NCBI RefSeq assembly: GCF_040215725.1
Contig: NZ_CP157967.1
Span: 3,652,501 to 3,716,500 of the forward strand
Length of the DNA: 64,000 nucleotides
Origin: Rhizobium sp. ZPR4
GTDB lineage: Bacteria; Pseudomonadota; Alphaproteobacteria; Rhizobiales; Rhizobiaceae
Direction: 5' to 3'
Shown here: positions 17,552 to 27,798 of the stretch, in pieces
How positions within the stretch are numbered: position 1 is the first letter of the stretch
How the letters are laid out: every line of letters begins with the position of its first letter
Notes under the pieces: generated by a model
The model's database searches: none
Told to the model about the DNA's origin: nothing
What the model saw: only the letters and a program-made list of their open reading frames with translations
Program-made: the position numbers and the translations under genes

Positions 17552-19555
17552 TCAGCCTTCGAGCCACTTGACCTGTTCCGGCGTGAGCTTGATGTCGAGT
17601 GCCGAAAGGCTGTCTTCCAGCTCGGCGACCGTGCGCGGGCCGATCAGCGGTATCACAGGGAAGGGCTGGGCGACCACATAGGCAAGCGCGATGTGGATCG
17701 GGCTGCGGCCGAGCTTCTGCGCCAGTTCGATCGCCCTGTCGCGGCGGCCAAAATTGCGGTCGGAATACCAGACGCGTACCAATTCCTCGTCGTCACGCTT
17801 GTCGCGGCCGGCGCGGTCGGTGAAGAAGCCGCGGCCCTGGCTCGACCAGGCGAAGTTGGGGATCTGCTTGGCGTTGAGCCACGCCTTCCAGTCGTCGTCG
17901 GAAGCCGCGACGCATCCGGCCCAGATCGGGTCGAGCATTTCCGCTAGCGAGAAGTTGTTGGAAAGGGCGGCCGGCGCCGTCTTGCCGTTCTTTTCGGCAT
18001 AGGCGATCGCCTCATCGAAGCGGGCGCGCGTCCAGTTCGAGCCGCCGAAGATGCCGCGAATACGGCCAGCCTTCACCTCGGCATCCATGGCATCCACGAA
18101 CTCGCCGACCGGAACGTCGGTGTTGTCGCGGTGCATGAAGTAGATATCGACATAATCGGTCTTCAGGCGGTTGAGGGACTGGTCGAGCTGCTTGGCGATC
18201 ATGTCCGGGTAGCAAAGCGGCGAATGGGCGCCCTTGCCGATCAGCACGATCTCCTCGCGCGGCACGTTGCGGCTGGTGTGCCAGTCGCCAAAGATGCTTT
18301 CCGTCTTGCCGCCGCCATAGACGTAGGCCGTGTCGAAGGCATTGCCGCCCGCTTCATAGAAGGCGTCGAGCGTCAGCGATGCTGCTGCGAAATTCGGGAA
18401 GAATTCGAAGCCGAGCGTGACGAGCGATGCCGGCTTGGAGATGCCGGGAATGCTGCGCTTCGGAATGCTGTTACCCTTGGTGACGGTCGCGCCAGCGATA
18501 TTCTTCGTCCGCTTCGCTGCCTTCTCGACACTATATTCGAGGCCGATCGAAGCGCGCCATTGGTCGAGGACCCGGAGATTGCCGATCGAATCGGCCCAGC
18601 TGATGCCGGGATAGGCGAATTCCTTTTGTCCGGCGCGAATGGCATCGCCAGCCGCATCGACTTCGAAGGAATAGAGCCAGCGATCTTCCTTGACCTCGAT
18701 CGTCTGGGTCTCGCCGCCCTTGATGACTTCGATCTTGCCGACGCCGCCCTTATGGCCGGAGGCGAACCAGAAGTCGGCTACCTCGATGCGGCCTTCGGAG
18801 CCGATGATGCGCAGCGTGTTGTCCTGGTTCGCCATGATCGAGCAGGACACTTCGGCGATGACGTTGTTCGGGAATTTCAGGACGGCGGAAGCCCATTCGT
18901 CGACGCCTGTCTGGCCGAGATGGCCAACGCCGGAGACCTTGTCCGGATCGAGAAACGGCTTGCCGTCGACCGCACCGGCGATCAGGCGTGCCATCGAAAC
19001 CGGATAGCCGCCGACATCGAGAATGCCGCCGCCGGCGGTCTCATTGGCAAACAGCCGGTGTTCTGGATTGACCTTTCCCATGTTGAAGCCGAAGGAGGAG
19101 CGGATGATGCGCAGATCGCCGATCACGCCGCTCTTGACGAGTTCGATCAGCTTCGCCGTCTGCGGATGGACGCGATACATGAAGGCCTCACCGGCGAAGA
19201 CGCCGGCCTTCTTGGCCTCATGGTAGATGGCTTCCGCATCGAAAGCCGAAAGCGCGATCGGCTTTTCGACGAGCACATGTTTGCCGGCGCGGATCGCCTT
19301 GATTGCCCATTCGGCATGGCCGGTGTGCGGCGTGGCGATGTAGACGGCGTCGATCTCTTTGTCGGCAAGCAGGGCTTCATAGCCATTGACGATGCGAGCG
19401 CCGGGAAAACCGTCGCCGAGACCCGGCTTGTCGGGGTTACGGCTGGCGATCGCCACCAGCTTGCCGCTGCGGGAATGGGCGATACCATCGGCAAAAGTCT
19501 GTGCGATCCTGCCGGGGCCGATGATGCCCCAGCGGATTGGTGTGTCGGTCGTCAT
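17552..19555 (-). CDS. Fused Gfo/Idh/MocA oxidoreductase and aldo/keto reductase
   Basis: This 667-residue two-domain enzyme has at residues 1 to about 330 an NAD(P)-dependent Gfo/Idh/MocA dehydrogenase: Rossmann motif IIGPGRIA, the VEKPIAL catalytic lysine motif and the C-terminal beta-sheet domain. From about 350 to 667 it is an aldo/keto reductase: AFDTAYVYGGGKTE with the catalytic Asp/Tyr, the IVLIGKG lysine, YFMHRDN with His, and the SNWTRARFDEA cofactor loop. The ATG at 19555 is chosen because it gives a clean domain start, though the frame is open 77 codons more. It is the last gene of the second sugar ABC operon, so it probably oxidises and reduces the imported sugar or polyol in sequence. 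Confidence 0.9.
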   Translation of the reverse strand: MTTDTPIRWGIIGPGRIAQTFADGIAHSRSGKLVAIASRNPDKPGLGDGFPGARIVNGYEALLADKEIDAVYIATPHTGHAEWAIKAIRAGKHVLVEKPIALSAFDAEAIYHEAKKAGVFAGEAFMYRVHPQTAKLIELVKSGVIGDLRIIRSSFGFNMGKVNPEHRLFANETAGGGILDVGGYPVSMARLIAGAVDGKPFLDPDKVSGVGHLGQTGVDEWASAVLKFPNNVIAEVSCSIMANQDNTLRIIGSEGRIEVADFWFASGHKGGVGKIEVIKGGETQTIEVKEDRWLYSFEVDAAGDAIRAGQKEFAYPGISWADSIGNLRVLDQWRASIGLEYSVEKAAKRTKNIAGATVTKGNSIPKRSIPGISKPASLVTLGFEFFPNFAAASLTLDAFYEAGGNAFDTAYVYGGGKTESIFGDWHTSRNVPREEIVLIGKGAHSPLCYPDMIAKQLDQSLNRLKTDYVDIYFMHRDNTDVPVGEFVDAMDAEVKAGRIRGIFGGSNWTRARFDEAIAYAEKNGKTAPAALSNNFSLAEMLDPIWAGCVAASDDDWKAWLNAKQIPNFAWSSQGRGFFTDRAGRDKRDDEELVRVWYSDRNFGRRDRAIELAQKLGRSPIHIALAYVVAQPFPVIPLIGPRTVAELEDSLSALDIKLTPEQVKWLEG

Positions 19556-19610
19556 GAAGTCGTCCTTTCCTAAATCTGCATGCTGTCTTGGGAGGGAAGA
19601 GGGGCAGCGC

Positions 19611-20699
<1,089 letters not shown>

Positions 20700-20714
20700 A
20701 CGGATCTCCCGGAA

Positions 20715-21551
20715 TTATTTGATTGCGCCGGCGGCGATGCCGGCGATGAAGTGGCGCTGCAGGAGAACGAAGATGATGAGGATCGGTGCCGTCAGCATCA
20801 CAGCACCAGCCATGATGCCGCCCCAGGAGACCCTGGTAAGGCCGATCAGTGTTCCGAGCGCCACGGGTGCGGTCATCATTCCCGGCCGGGAGTTGATGAG
20901 CAGTGGCCAGAGGTAATTGTTCCAGGAGGCCAGGAACAGGATGATGGCGAGCGCCGCCATGGTCGGCCGCGCCAGGGGCAGAGCGATGCGCAGGAAGATC
21001 TGCCATTCCCTGACACCCTCGACGCGGGCGGCATCGAACAGCTCGCCCGGCATCATCGAGAAGGCCTGGCGCATGAAGAGTACGCCGAGCGAATTGAAGA
21101 GCGGCGGTACGATCAGCGCGACCCACGTATTCGCCAACCCGAAATCGCGCGCCACCATGATGAATTGCGGGATGATGACGACGGAGTAGGGCAGCGTGAT
21201 GGTGCCGAGGATGATGCCGATGACGCCCGAACGCCCGACGAACTGGTAGCGCGCCAGCGCCCATCCGGCCATCGAGGTCAGCAGCACCGACAGGAAGGTG
21301 TAGACGACGGCAACGATGATGGAGATCGTCATCGCGCCGACGAAGTTGGTGTCGGCCTGCAGGTTCCGAAAATTGTCCATGAAACCTGTCGACGGCGTCA
21401 GGATGATGCCGGGGCTGAAAATGCCGTAATCGGGCATGGTCGAAAAGACGAACATCATCCAGAGCGGAAACAGCCAGATGATGGCGAGCGGCACCAGCAG
21501 GCCGTGCAAGGCGAGCGAGCGGATCAGATTGGATTTGGACTTCGATTTCAT
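20715..21551 (-). CDS. Carbohydrate ABC transporter permease (MalG/UgpE type)
   Basis: This 278-residue membrane subunit has six hydrophobic segments and the EAA loop (GELFDAARVEGVREWQIFLRIALPLARP). Its start overlaps the stop of the preceding permease by 4 bases, showing translational coupling. It forms the transmembrane channel with the MalF-type subunit. Confidence 0.92.
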   Translation of the reverse strand: MKSKSKSNLIRSLALHGLLVPLAIIWLFPLWMMFVFSTMPDYGIFSPGIILTPSTGFMDNFRNLQADTNFVGAMTISIIVAVVYTFLSVLLTSMAGWALARYQFVGRSGVIGIILGTITLPYSVVIIPQFIMVARDFGLANTWVALIVPPLFNSLGVLFMRQAFSMMPGELFDAARVEGVREWQIFLRIALPLARPTMAALAIILFLASWNNYLWPLLINSRPGMMTAPVALGTLIGLTRVSWGGIMAGAVMLTAPILIIFVLLQRHFIAGIAAGAIK

Positions 21552-22432
21552 TTCGGTTCGCGCCCCACCCAGAGATTGAGAAGAGAGATGGCTACCGCAA
21601 GCGCCGCCATCGTATAGGCGATCGCCGAGGCATAGCCGAAGTTGGTCGACTGGAAGGCCTGGCGATAGAGCAGCAGGCCGAGCGTCTCCGTACCGCCGCC
21701 GGGGCCACCCCTGTTGGTGATCAGATATGGTTCGGTGAACAGCTGCATGGTGCCGATGACGGACAGGACGACGCAGAACAGAATGATCGGCTTCAACAAT
21801 GGCAGGGTGATGTGGATGAACTGCTTGAAGCGGCTGACGCGGTCGAGGGTTGCGGCCTCGTAGACATCCTCGGGGATCGATTGCAGACCGGACAGGATGA
21901 TGATGGCGTTATAACCCGCCCAGCGCCAGGTGACGGCGATGATGATGAGCACCATTGCGGCATGCGATTCGGCGAACCACGACACCGGCGCGAAGCCGAC
22001 CGCGCCGATCAGCTTGTTGACGATGCCGAAATCGACGTTGAACATCAGGCGGAAGACGGCGGCATAGGCCACCTCTCCGACGACGACGGGTGCGAAGAAA
22101 GCAAAGCGAAAAATGCCGCGGGCCTTCAACAGCGGTGAATTCAGCAGCACCGCCATGACCGTGGCGAGCGTGATCATGACAGGCACCTGGACGATCAGGA
22201 TGATCAGCGTGTTTTGAAGCGCGTTGTAGAATGCCGGGTCGCCGAACAGGCGCCCCCAATTGAGCGACAGATTGAAGGTCCACGGATTGACTCGGGTGTT
22301 CTGGAACGAAATCAGGAACGAATCGATGATCGGCCAGACCCAGAAAGCGGCGAACACCAGAAGATAGGGTGCAAGGAACGCATAGGCGCTCCGGTTTCGC
22401 AACCGCATGAAAGCCTTCTCCTTTATGCGCAT
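21548..22432 (-). CDS. Sugar ABC transporter permease (MalF/UgpA type)
   Basis: This 294-residue membrane protein has the EAA loop EDVYEAATLDRVSRFKQFIHITLPLL and a C-terminal TM block. A second Met at residue 9 (MRLRNRSAYAFLAPYLL) is an alternative start, nearer the family consensus. A nested palindromic repeat lies between it and the binding-protein gene upstream. Confidence 0.91.
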   Translation of the reverse strand: MRIKEKAFMRLRNRSAYAFLAPYLLVFAAFWVWPIIDSFLISFQNTRVNPWTFNLSLNWGRLFGDPAFYNALQNTLIILIVQVPVMITLATVMAVLLNSPLLKARGIFRFAFFAPVVVGEVAYAAVFRLMFNVDFGIVNKLIGAVGFAPVSWFAESHAAMVLIIIAVTWRWAGYNAIIILSGLQSIPEDVYEAATLDRVSRFKQFIHITLPLLKPIILFCVVLSVIGTMQLFTEPYLITNRGGPGGGTETLGLLLYRQAFQSTNFGYASAIAYTMAALAVAISLLNLWVGREPK

Positions 22433-22461
22433 TTATGCGCAGGGAAATGATGCGTGACGTC

Positions 22462-22558
22462 GCATCCCCGCCGCCCCTAGAGCGTGACGCCGAAAAGTGT
22501 AGGCGGTTTTCGAACGACGTCACGCTCTACTTTTTTGATTCTAGAGCGGCGGGGATGC
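22462..22558. repeat. RIME-like nested palindromic intergenic repeat
   Basis: A 97-base nested palindrome. The outer arms gcatccccgccgc / gcggcggggatgc (13 bp, perfect) enclose inner arms tagagcgtgac (22478-22488) / gtcacgctcta (22519-22529), which enclose cgaaaa / ttttcg. The core (TAGAGCGTGACGCCGAAAAG and following) matches what I recall of the Rhizobium-specific intergenic mosaic elements repeated through rhizobial genomes. It lies between the binding-protein and permease genes, so it will be transcribed and can fold into a stable stem. Confidence 0.8.
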
Positions 22559-22594
22559 CGAGCGCGGCTTGGGATGCGCGCCCGGCAGTGTCAC

Positions 22595-23869
22595 TCATTT
22601 CGCGAGCGGCAGGCCCGTCGCCGAGGCGATCTGCTGGGCCGCATCGTCGAGCGCGGCCTTGCCGTTTGGATAGCCGCCTGCGAGGTATTTCGTCTGGACG
22701 GCCTTTATGACCTCATCCGCGTCGCTGAAATACTGGGTGCCGGGGCTTGGGCGGATCTTCGGCAGGGTGGCGAGGATATCGGCCCAGACCTTTTGTCCGC
22801 CCCAATAAGGCTGCGGCTGGTTGACGAAGGGATCTTGAACCGCCGTCAGCAGCGACGGCACGAGCCCGAAGGACTTCAGCATCGTCACCTGGCCCTCATT
22901 GGTGCCAAGCGTGTACTCGAGGAATTTCCAGGCGGCTTCCTTGTTCTTGGAACCGTTCGAGATCGCCAGCGACGAGCCGCCGAGATTGGCCGCATGCGGG
23001 CCGTCGGCCGTCATGCTCGGCATCGGATAGACGCCCCATTTGCCCGCGAGATCCGGCGAGGTCGAGCGAACGGTGCCTTCGTACCAGCCGCCATAGAGCT
23101 GCGATGCCACCTTGCTTGCCGTGTTCGCCTGGATTTTCTCGTTCCAGTTCGCCGCGGTCATCAGGCCGGCGTCCTTGATTTCCTTTACCTTGTCCAGGGC
23201 CTTGACGCAGCCGGGCTGGTTGACGGTGATGCTCTGGCTGTCATCCGAGAAGTAGCCGCAGCCCTGTTCGTTGGCGAGCATGCGGAACCATTCGCTGTCG
23301 CCGTTGAGATCGGCTTGCGTCATCACGACACCGGGATTGGCGGCGGAGATCTTTTTGCCGGCGGCGATGAAATCGTCCCAGGTCTTGATCGTTGCCGGAT
23401 CAACGCCTGCCTTTTCATACATGTCGCGGCGATAGAACATGGTGACCGGGCCGGAATCCCATGGCATTGCATAGGCGGCGTCGCCGACTTCGAGCTCGGC
23501 GCGCTTGAAATCCGGGAACTGCTTCTTGAGGGCATCATTGTAGCCGAGCTTCGTCAGGTCGGTCAGGCAGTCCGGAAAGCGGTTCCAGAAGATCGAAGCC
23601 TTGTGGTTTTCGATCGACATGACGTCGGGCAGACCGTCGCCGCCGGCCGCGCATGCAGCCAGCATCTTGTCGAAGACCTGCGGGTTGCCGATGTCTTGAA
23701 CCTCGACCTTGATGTCGGGATATTTCTTGTTGAATCCCTCGACCGTGGACTTCAGCGCCGATGCGGCGATGTTCCAGCTCCAGACTGTAATGGTGGTTTG
23801 CTCTGCAAAGGCAGAACCGGAAGCGAGCAGGGCAGCAAGCGCCGTCGCTCCAGCAAGTTTTAAACGCAT
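22595..23869 (-). CDS. Sugar ABC transporter solute-binding protein
   Basis: This 424-residue periplasmic binding protein (family 1) has a signal peptide at MRLKLAGATALAALLASGSA, cleaved at AFA-EQT. The ATG at 23869 is set by the GGGAGGA ribosome site; an upstream in-frame start 11 codons earlier lacks one. The mature part includes the SFGLVPSL and LGGSSLAISNGSKNKEAAWKFLEY blocks typical of sugar-binding members. It is the first gene of the operon and is divergent from the AraC regulator, which probably controls it. Confidence 0.92.
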   Translation of the reverse strand: MRLKLAGATALAALLASGSAFAEQTTITVWSWNIAASALKSTVEGFNKKYPDIKVEVQDIGNPQVFDKMLAACAAGGDGLPDVMSIENHKASIFWNRFPDCLTDLTKLGYNDALKKQFPDFKRAELEVGDAAYAMPWDSGPVTMFYRRDMYEKAGVDPATIKTWDDFIAAGKKISAANPGVVMTQADLNGDSEWFRMLANEQGCGYFSDDSQSITVNQPGCVKALDKVKEIKDAGLMTAANWNEKIQANTASKVASQLYGGWYEGTVRSTSPDLAGKWGVYPMPSMTADGPHAANLGGSSLAISNGSKNKEAAWKFLEYTLGTNEGQVTMLKSFGLVPSLLTAVQDPFVNQPQPYWGGQKVWADILATLPKIRPSPGTQYFSDADEVIKAVQTKYLAGGYPNGKAALDDAAQQIASATGLPLAK

Positions 23870-23961
23870 TGAAAATCCTCCCTTTTCAATTGCCGTTCTC
23901 AAGAGAACACGCTTAAACTAGCTGTCGGTACGCTTCTGTCTCCTAAAAAAGGAACATCGAC

Positions 23962-24906
23962 TTGGCGAAAAGTAAGGTAGGTCAACGGGCGGTTTATCAG
24001 CCGGGTGCGAGCAGTGTCGAAGGGCTGCCAAATGTCCTGCAGATGTTCCATAACCACCCGTTGCCGATGGCAAAGCCGCATTGGCACGCGCAGGTGGAAG
24101 TCAACTACATCGTCCGCGGGACTGTGCACTACCGCGTGGGCAATCACGAGCTTACCCTGAGAGCCGGCGAGATCTGCCTTTTCTGGGGCGGACAACCGCA
24201 TCAGCTGGATGAACTGTCGGAGGATGCGATCTATGCCGGCGCGCATCTGCCGCTGGTGCATTTTTTCCGCCTGCGCCTGCCGCTCGATATTTCCGGCCGC
24301 CTTATCCGCGGGCAGACCCTGATCAGCTCGGCGACCGATGCTGCGGACGACGAGAATTTCGCGCGGTGGCACCGTTATGTCATGTCCGAAGACGGTGCCA
24401 AGGCCGAACATGCCGTTGCTGAACTTCTCCTGCGCCTGGAGCGCATCGCCTTCGAGCCCTATCGCATGGTGCCGGAGAAGCAGGAAAACCTGACCAGCGA
24501 CCAGGCCCATCCGCAATCCTCGCGCAGCCTGGCGCGCATGTGCGATTTCATCGCCGAGAATTTTCTGCACGACATCGATACGGTCGATATCGCCAAGGCG
24601 GCGCATCTCCATCCGAAATACGCGATGAACCTCTTCAAGAAATCCACGGGCATGACGCTGGCCAAATATGTGAACCTGCTGCGCCTGTCGCGCGCCCAGG
24701 CGATGTTGATGCGGGACGGCGCCAACGTGCTGCAGGTGGCCATGGACAGCGGCTTCGGTTCGATCAGCGCCTTCAACAAATCCTTCCGCCATATTGCAGG
24801 CATGACGCCTTCCGATTTCCGCCGCGACATGCGCGTCCTTTCCGCCATCAATGTCGAGGCCATCAAGCCCCCGATGCCGCGGCTGCCCCAGCAATATCAT
24901 CGCTAG
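23962..24906 (+). CDS. AraC-family transcriptional regulator
   Basis: This 314-residue protein has an N-terminal cupin-type sensing domain (about 15-170, with MAKPHWHAQVEVNYIVRGTVHYRVG and RAGEICLFWGGQPHQL). The C-terminal AraC/XylS DNA-binding domain is at about 195-300, with the double helix-turn-helix signature GMTLAKYVNLLRLSRAQAML and the conserved FGSISAFNKSFRHIAGMTPSDFRRD. The start is a TTG with AGGA upstream; no better ATG lies near. It is divergent from the sugar ABC operon and upstream of the TIM-barrel isomerase gene, and likely activates one or both when the sugar is present. Confidence 0.9.
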   Translation: MAKSKVGQRAVYQPGASSVEGLPNVLQMFHNHPLPMAKPHWHAQVEVNYIVRGTVHYRVGNHELTLRAGEICLFWGGQPHQLDELSEDAIYAGAHLPLVHFFRLRLPLDISGRLIRGQTLISSATDAADDENFARWHRYVMSEDGAKAEHAVAELLLRLERIAFEPYRMVPEKQENLTSDQAHPQSSRSLARMCDFIAENFLHDIDTVDIAKAAHLHPKYAMNLFKKSTGMTLAKYVNLLRLSRAQAMLMRDGANVLQVAMDSGFGSISAFNKSFRHIAGMTPSDFRRDMRVLSAINVEAIKPPMPRLPQQYHR

Positions 24907-24987
24907 CGAGACTTGCAGCCCTGGTTCCTCTTGCAGTCAAGGGCGATCTCGCGCATTGCTCCTGACCGGTTGAGGGAGGAGAATCTC

Positions 24988-25758
24988 ATGCGGCAGTTTT
25001 CGGCTTGTATCGAATGGTTGTTCGGGCGCGACGGCGACGCTTTTACCGATCGTATCCGGCTGGCACATGAGGCGGGGCTCGACGCCATCGAGTTTTGGCA
25101 CTGGACGAACAAGGATCTGGACGCGATCGCGGCTGCCGTAGCCGAGACCGGCATCGCGGTCTCCGGCCTCGTGGCCGAACCGATGATCGCACTGACGAAT
25201 CCGGCAAACAAGGAGGCGTGGCTGAAGGGCCTGCGAGAGTCCGTCGCCGTGGCGCAGCGTCTCGGTGCGCGGGTTCTCATTGCCCAGGCCGGCGACGACC
25301 TGCCCGACTATTCGCGTGCAGATCAGCGGGCGGCCATCGTTGCCGCCCTTGGCGCCGGCGCCGAGATTCTCGAAGGGTCCGGCGTCCGGTTGGGCCTTGA
25401 GCCGTTGAACACGACGATCGACCATATCGGCTACTACCTGTCTTCGACGGTTGAAGGCCTCGATATCGTCGACGAGGTCGGTCGCCCGGAAATCGGCATC
25501 GTCTATGATGTCTATCATTCGGCTGTCATGGGCGAAGACACGCGGCAGGTGATCGGCGATCGTATCGACCGGATCGTGCATCTGCATGTCGCCGATCATC
25601 CGGGCCGTAGCGACCCCGGCACGGGCCGCATCGATCTGAAGGAACGGCTGGATTGGCTCTTCGCCCGGGGCTATCGCGGCAGGGTGGGCCTGGAATACAA
25701 GCCCGCGACAAGCGATGCCGAAACCGTTCGCGCGATCGTGAAGTCGCTCGGCGGCTAG
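24988..25758 (+). CDS. TIM-barrel sugar isomerase/epimerase (hydroxypyruvate isomerase-like)
   Basis: This 256-residue protein of the xylose isomerase-like TIM-barrel superfamily has candidate metal ligands in the usual order: Glu in RLGLEPLN, Asp/His in GIVYDVYHSAV, His in HLHVADHPGRSDPGTG, and Glu in VGLEYKP. These are hallmarks of hydroxypyruvate isomerase and ketose 3-epimerase relatives. The ATG follows a GGGAGGAG ribosome site. It lies 81 bases downstream of the AraC regulator and likely acts in the same sugar pathway as the ABC system and the fused oxidoreductase. It overlaps the convergent CopD-like gene by 4 bases at their 3' ends. Confidence 0.87.
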   Translation: MRQFSACIEWLFGRDGDAFTDRIRLAHEAGLDAIEFWHWTNKDLDAIAAAVAETGIAVSGLVAEPMIALTNPANKEAWLKGLRESVAVAQRLGARVLIAQAGDDLPDYSRADQRAAIVAALGAGAEILEGSGVRLGLEPLNTTIDHIGYYLSSTVEGLDIVDEVGRPEIGIVYDVYHSAVMGEDTRQVIGDRIDRIVHLHVADHPGRSDPGTGRIDLKERLDWLFARGYRGRVGLEYKPATSDAETVRAIVKSLGG

Positions 25759-26639
25759 ACCGGCTCCAGCATCCCGAAGACGGCGATCAGGCCGATGACG
25801 ACAATGCCGATGACGATCTCGGCGATGCTTCCAAGCCGAAGGGCCAGTAGCGCGCGCGTCGGCTTGCGGCCGATCCACGGAACGAAGACGTAGCGATTGA
25901 TAATGGCCAGCACGGCCATGATGGCGACCAGCGCGATCTTGACGGCAAGCAGCATCTGATAGGGCGAAGACCAGTCGGTCGGCAGACGCTTCAGGATCAG
26001 CAGCGTATTGACGATGCCGGAGAGAATGACGAGCGCGACCGCGACATGCCCGGCATTGGAGAACCGGCGCAGCGCGATCCGTGCTTCCGCCCTGCATTCC
26101 GGCCGGCCGAGAAGCCGAAGAATGGAGAGCAGCGGCACCAGCGCTCCCAGCCAGCCGCCGCCGGCAAGCACATGCAGTATATCATTGGCCCGATGCGCCT
26201 GCCTGAGCCAGCCTTCCAGCATCGAGGCATGCCCGGTCAACGACAGCGAGGCGAGACCAAGACCCGCACCCAGCGCCAATCCATGGCGGCGCCCGCTCTC
26301 CGGCAGCAGCAAGGCGCAAACCATCACGATGGCCGCCAGCGCCTGCGCCTGCCAGGCGACCCCGACCGTGGTTTCGAAAACCACGTCATGGATCATGCTA
26401 GCATTGAGCGCATCGTTCCAGCCGCTGCCGATATTCGCCGTCGTCACCGGCAGCGCGGCCAGGGCTGTTAAAACGGCAATCGCAGTAATCAGCAAAAACG
26501 GTATCGCAACCATGCGCCACACGATATGGGCCAGCGTTTGCGGCACGAACAGGGAGAGATAGGCGCAGGCACCCCACAGAAGCATCAGGGATGCGTCATG
26601 CAGGAAGCGGCAGAGTTCGAGCGCTGTCGTCGTCTCCAT
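25755..26639 (-). CDS. CopD-family membrane protein
   Basis: This 294-residue inner-membrane protein has about eight hydrophobic segments and conserved CopD features: an N-terminal CRFLHDASLMLLWGACAYL with His, a central HANDILHVLAGGGWLGALVPLL, and a C-terminal LLAVKIALVAIMAVLAIINRY. CopD-type proteins are linked to copper uptake or tolerance together with CopC, but no CopC gene is visible beside it. It is convergent with the isomerase gene (4-base overlap). Confidence 0.85.
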   Translation of the reverse strand: METTTALELCRFLHDASLMLLWGACAYLSLFVPQTLAHIVWRMVAIPFLLITAIAVLTALAALPVTTANIGSGWNDALNASMIHDVVFETTVGVAWQAQALAAIVMVCALLLPESGRRHGLALGAGLGLASLSLTGHASMLEGWLRQAHRANDILHVLAGGGWLGALVPLLSILRLLGRPECRAEARIALRRFSNAGHVAVALVILSGIVNTLLILKRLPTDWSSPYQMLLAVKIALVAIMAVLAIINRYVFVPWIGRKPTRALLALRLGSIAEIVIGIVVIGLIAVFGMLEPV

Positions 26640-27017
26640 CAGGACTTCACGATAAGTTTACAGGCGCCATGAATGGGACGTTCCAGTTTGAGGCATGTCG
26701 TTTGCGTCGGTAATCCGGCAGCGCTCGTGCCGAAGCTGCCCGACACCCACGTTTTCTCAGGTTGAACGGCGGGAATTTCTCGCGCCAGCGTGGTTAGCGC
26801 GATAAGATTGCGGATACGCGCTGTCAACTTTCTCCATGCATAAAGGCGCCGTTCGGGACGCTTTGCCGCAAGGCGGGTTGGTGCCGCAGGCTCAGGCCCG
26901 CTGCCAGAACCGTCATCAGCGATGATTTCCGCCTCTCTGGCAAAGAATCGTCGCTTTTGAGTCCTTTTTGCAGACACAGTTAAGGCGTTCCGGGGTGTGC
27001 GCTCGAAAGGCAGTTTC
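26640..27017. other. Gene-poor stretch between copD-like and phosphatase genes
   Basis: No confident gene lies here. A minus-strand reading frame is open from about 27016 (ATGAAACTGCC...) to 26639 and would overlap the CopD-like start by 4 bases (ATGA). Its 125-residue product is basic, low in hydrophobic core and unlike any family I know, and it begins opposite the phosphatase start. It is either a coupled small protein or chance. The region must also hold divergent promoters for the flanking genes. Confidence 0.4.
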
Positions 27018-27791
27018 ATGGCGGCGTCTAGGATACGCGAAAAAATGGCGAATGGCTTCGGCCATCGTCGGCGTCGGGAATGGCTCGAACACCTCGACAT
27101 GCCCACCTATGTGATCGGCGACGTCCATGGCCGTTACGATCTCCTGAGCGCACTGGAGCGCAAGATCTTCGCCGATGCGGTGGGGCTGCCCGGCAGAAAA
27201 CTCATCATCATGCTCGGGGATTTCATCGATCGCGGTCCGGCATCGGCGCAGGTGGTCGGCCGCCTGATGGCGCCGCCACCGAATGGTTTCGACCGCATAT
27301 GCCTCACCGGCAATCATGAAATGGCGATGCTTTCCTATGTCGATGGCGAGATATCGCTTGAGGAGTGGGTGGGGCTCGGCGGCGATGCGACGCTCGCCTC
27401 CTATGGCGTGGATATCCCTCGGTTGCAGCAGCTATATCCCAAGCAGAAGAAACTCGACACGTTCATCCGAACCTGGCTGCCGGACGATCACGTCAATTTC
27501 CTGCGTCGCCTGCCGATCCTGCTGGACACGCCGAAGGCCCTGTTCGTCCATGCCGGCATCGATCCGGATCGGACGATTGCAGATCAGCAAGACGATGACC
27601 TCGTCTTCATCCGCTCGCGTTTCTACGACAGTGCACAGCCGCTGCCGAAGCTGATCATACATGGCCATACACCGATCAGCCGAGCCGAAGTCAATGGTCT
27701 CAGGCTCAATCTCGATACCGGCGCTTTTCACACCGGTCGGCTGAGTGCGGCCCGCTTGTGGCAGGGCCGCATTCACATCACCTCAACTTGA
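27018..27791 (+). CDS. Metallophosphoesterase, serine/threonine protein phosphatase-like (PPP/PrpA type)
   Basis: This 257-residue protein contains all PPP-family metal motifs in order: YVIGDVHGRYDLL, MLGDFIDRGPAS, CLTGNHEMAM, LFVHAGID and IIHGHTP. These build the two-metal centre of bacterial PrpA/PrpB-like phosphatases, which dephosphorylate proteins or small phosphoesters; related enzymes include ApaH. The ATG at 27018 is preferred over a GTG seven codons earlier. It is convergent with the gabD gene, which ends 8 bases away. Confidence 0.9.
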   Translation: MAASRIREKMANGFGHRRRREWLEHLDMPTYVIGDVHGRYDLLSALERKIFADAVGLPGRKLIIMLGDFIDRGPASAQVVGRLMAPPPNGFDRICLTGNHEMAMLSYVDGEISLEEWVGLGGDATLASYGVDIPRLQQLYPKQKKLDTFIRTWLPDDHVNFLRRLPILLDTPKALFVHAGIDPDRTIADQQDDDLVFIRSRFYDSAQPLPKLIIHGHTPISRAEVNGLRLNLDTGAFHTGRLSAARLWQGRIHITST

Positions 27792-27798
27792 TAGTCGG

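Noticed and set aside
26639..27106. A 155-codon minus-strand frame overlapping the CopD-like start by four bases
   Set aside because: The ATGA overlap is suggestive, but the product is basic and featureless and runs over the phosphatase start. Recorded only as part of the intergenic entry.
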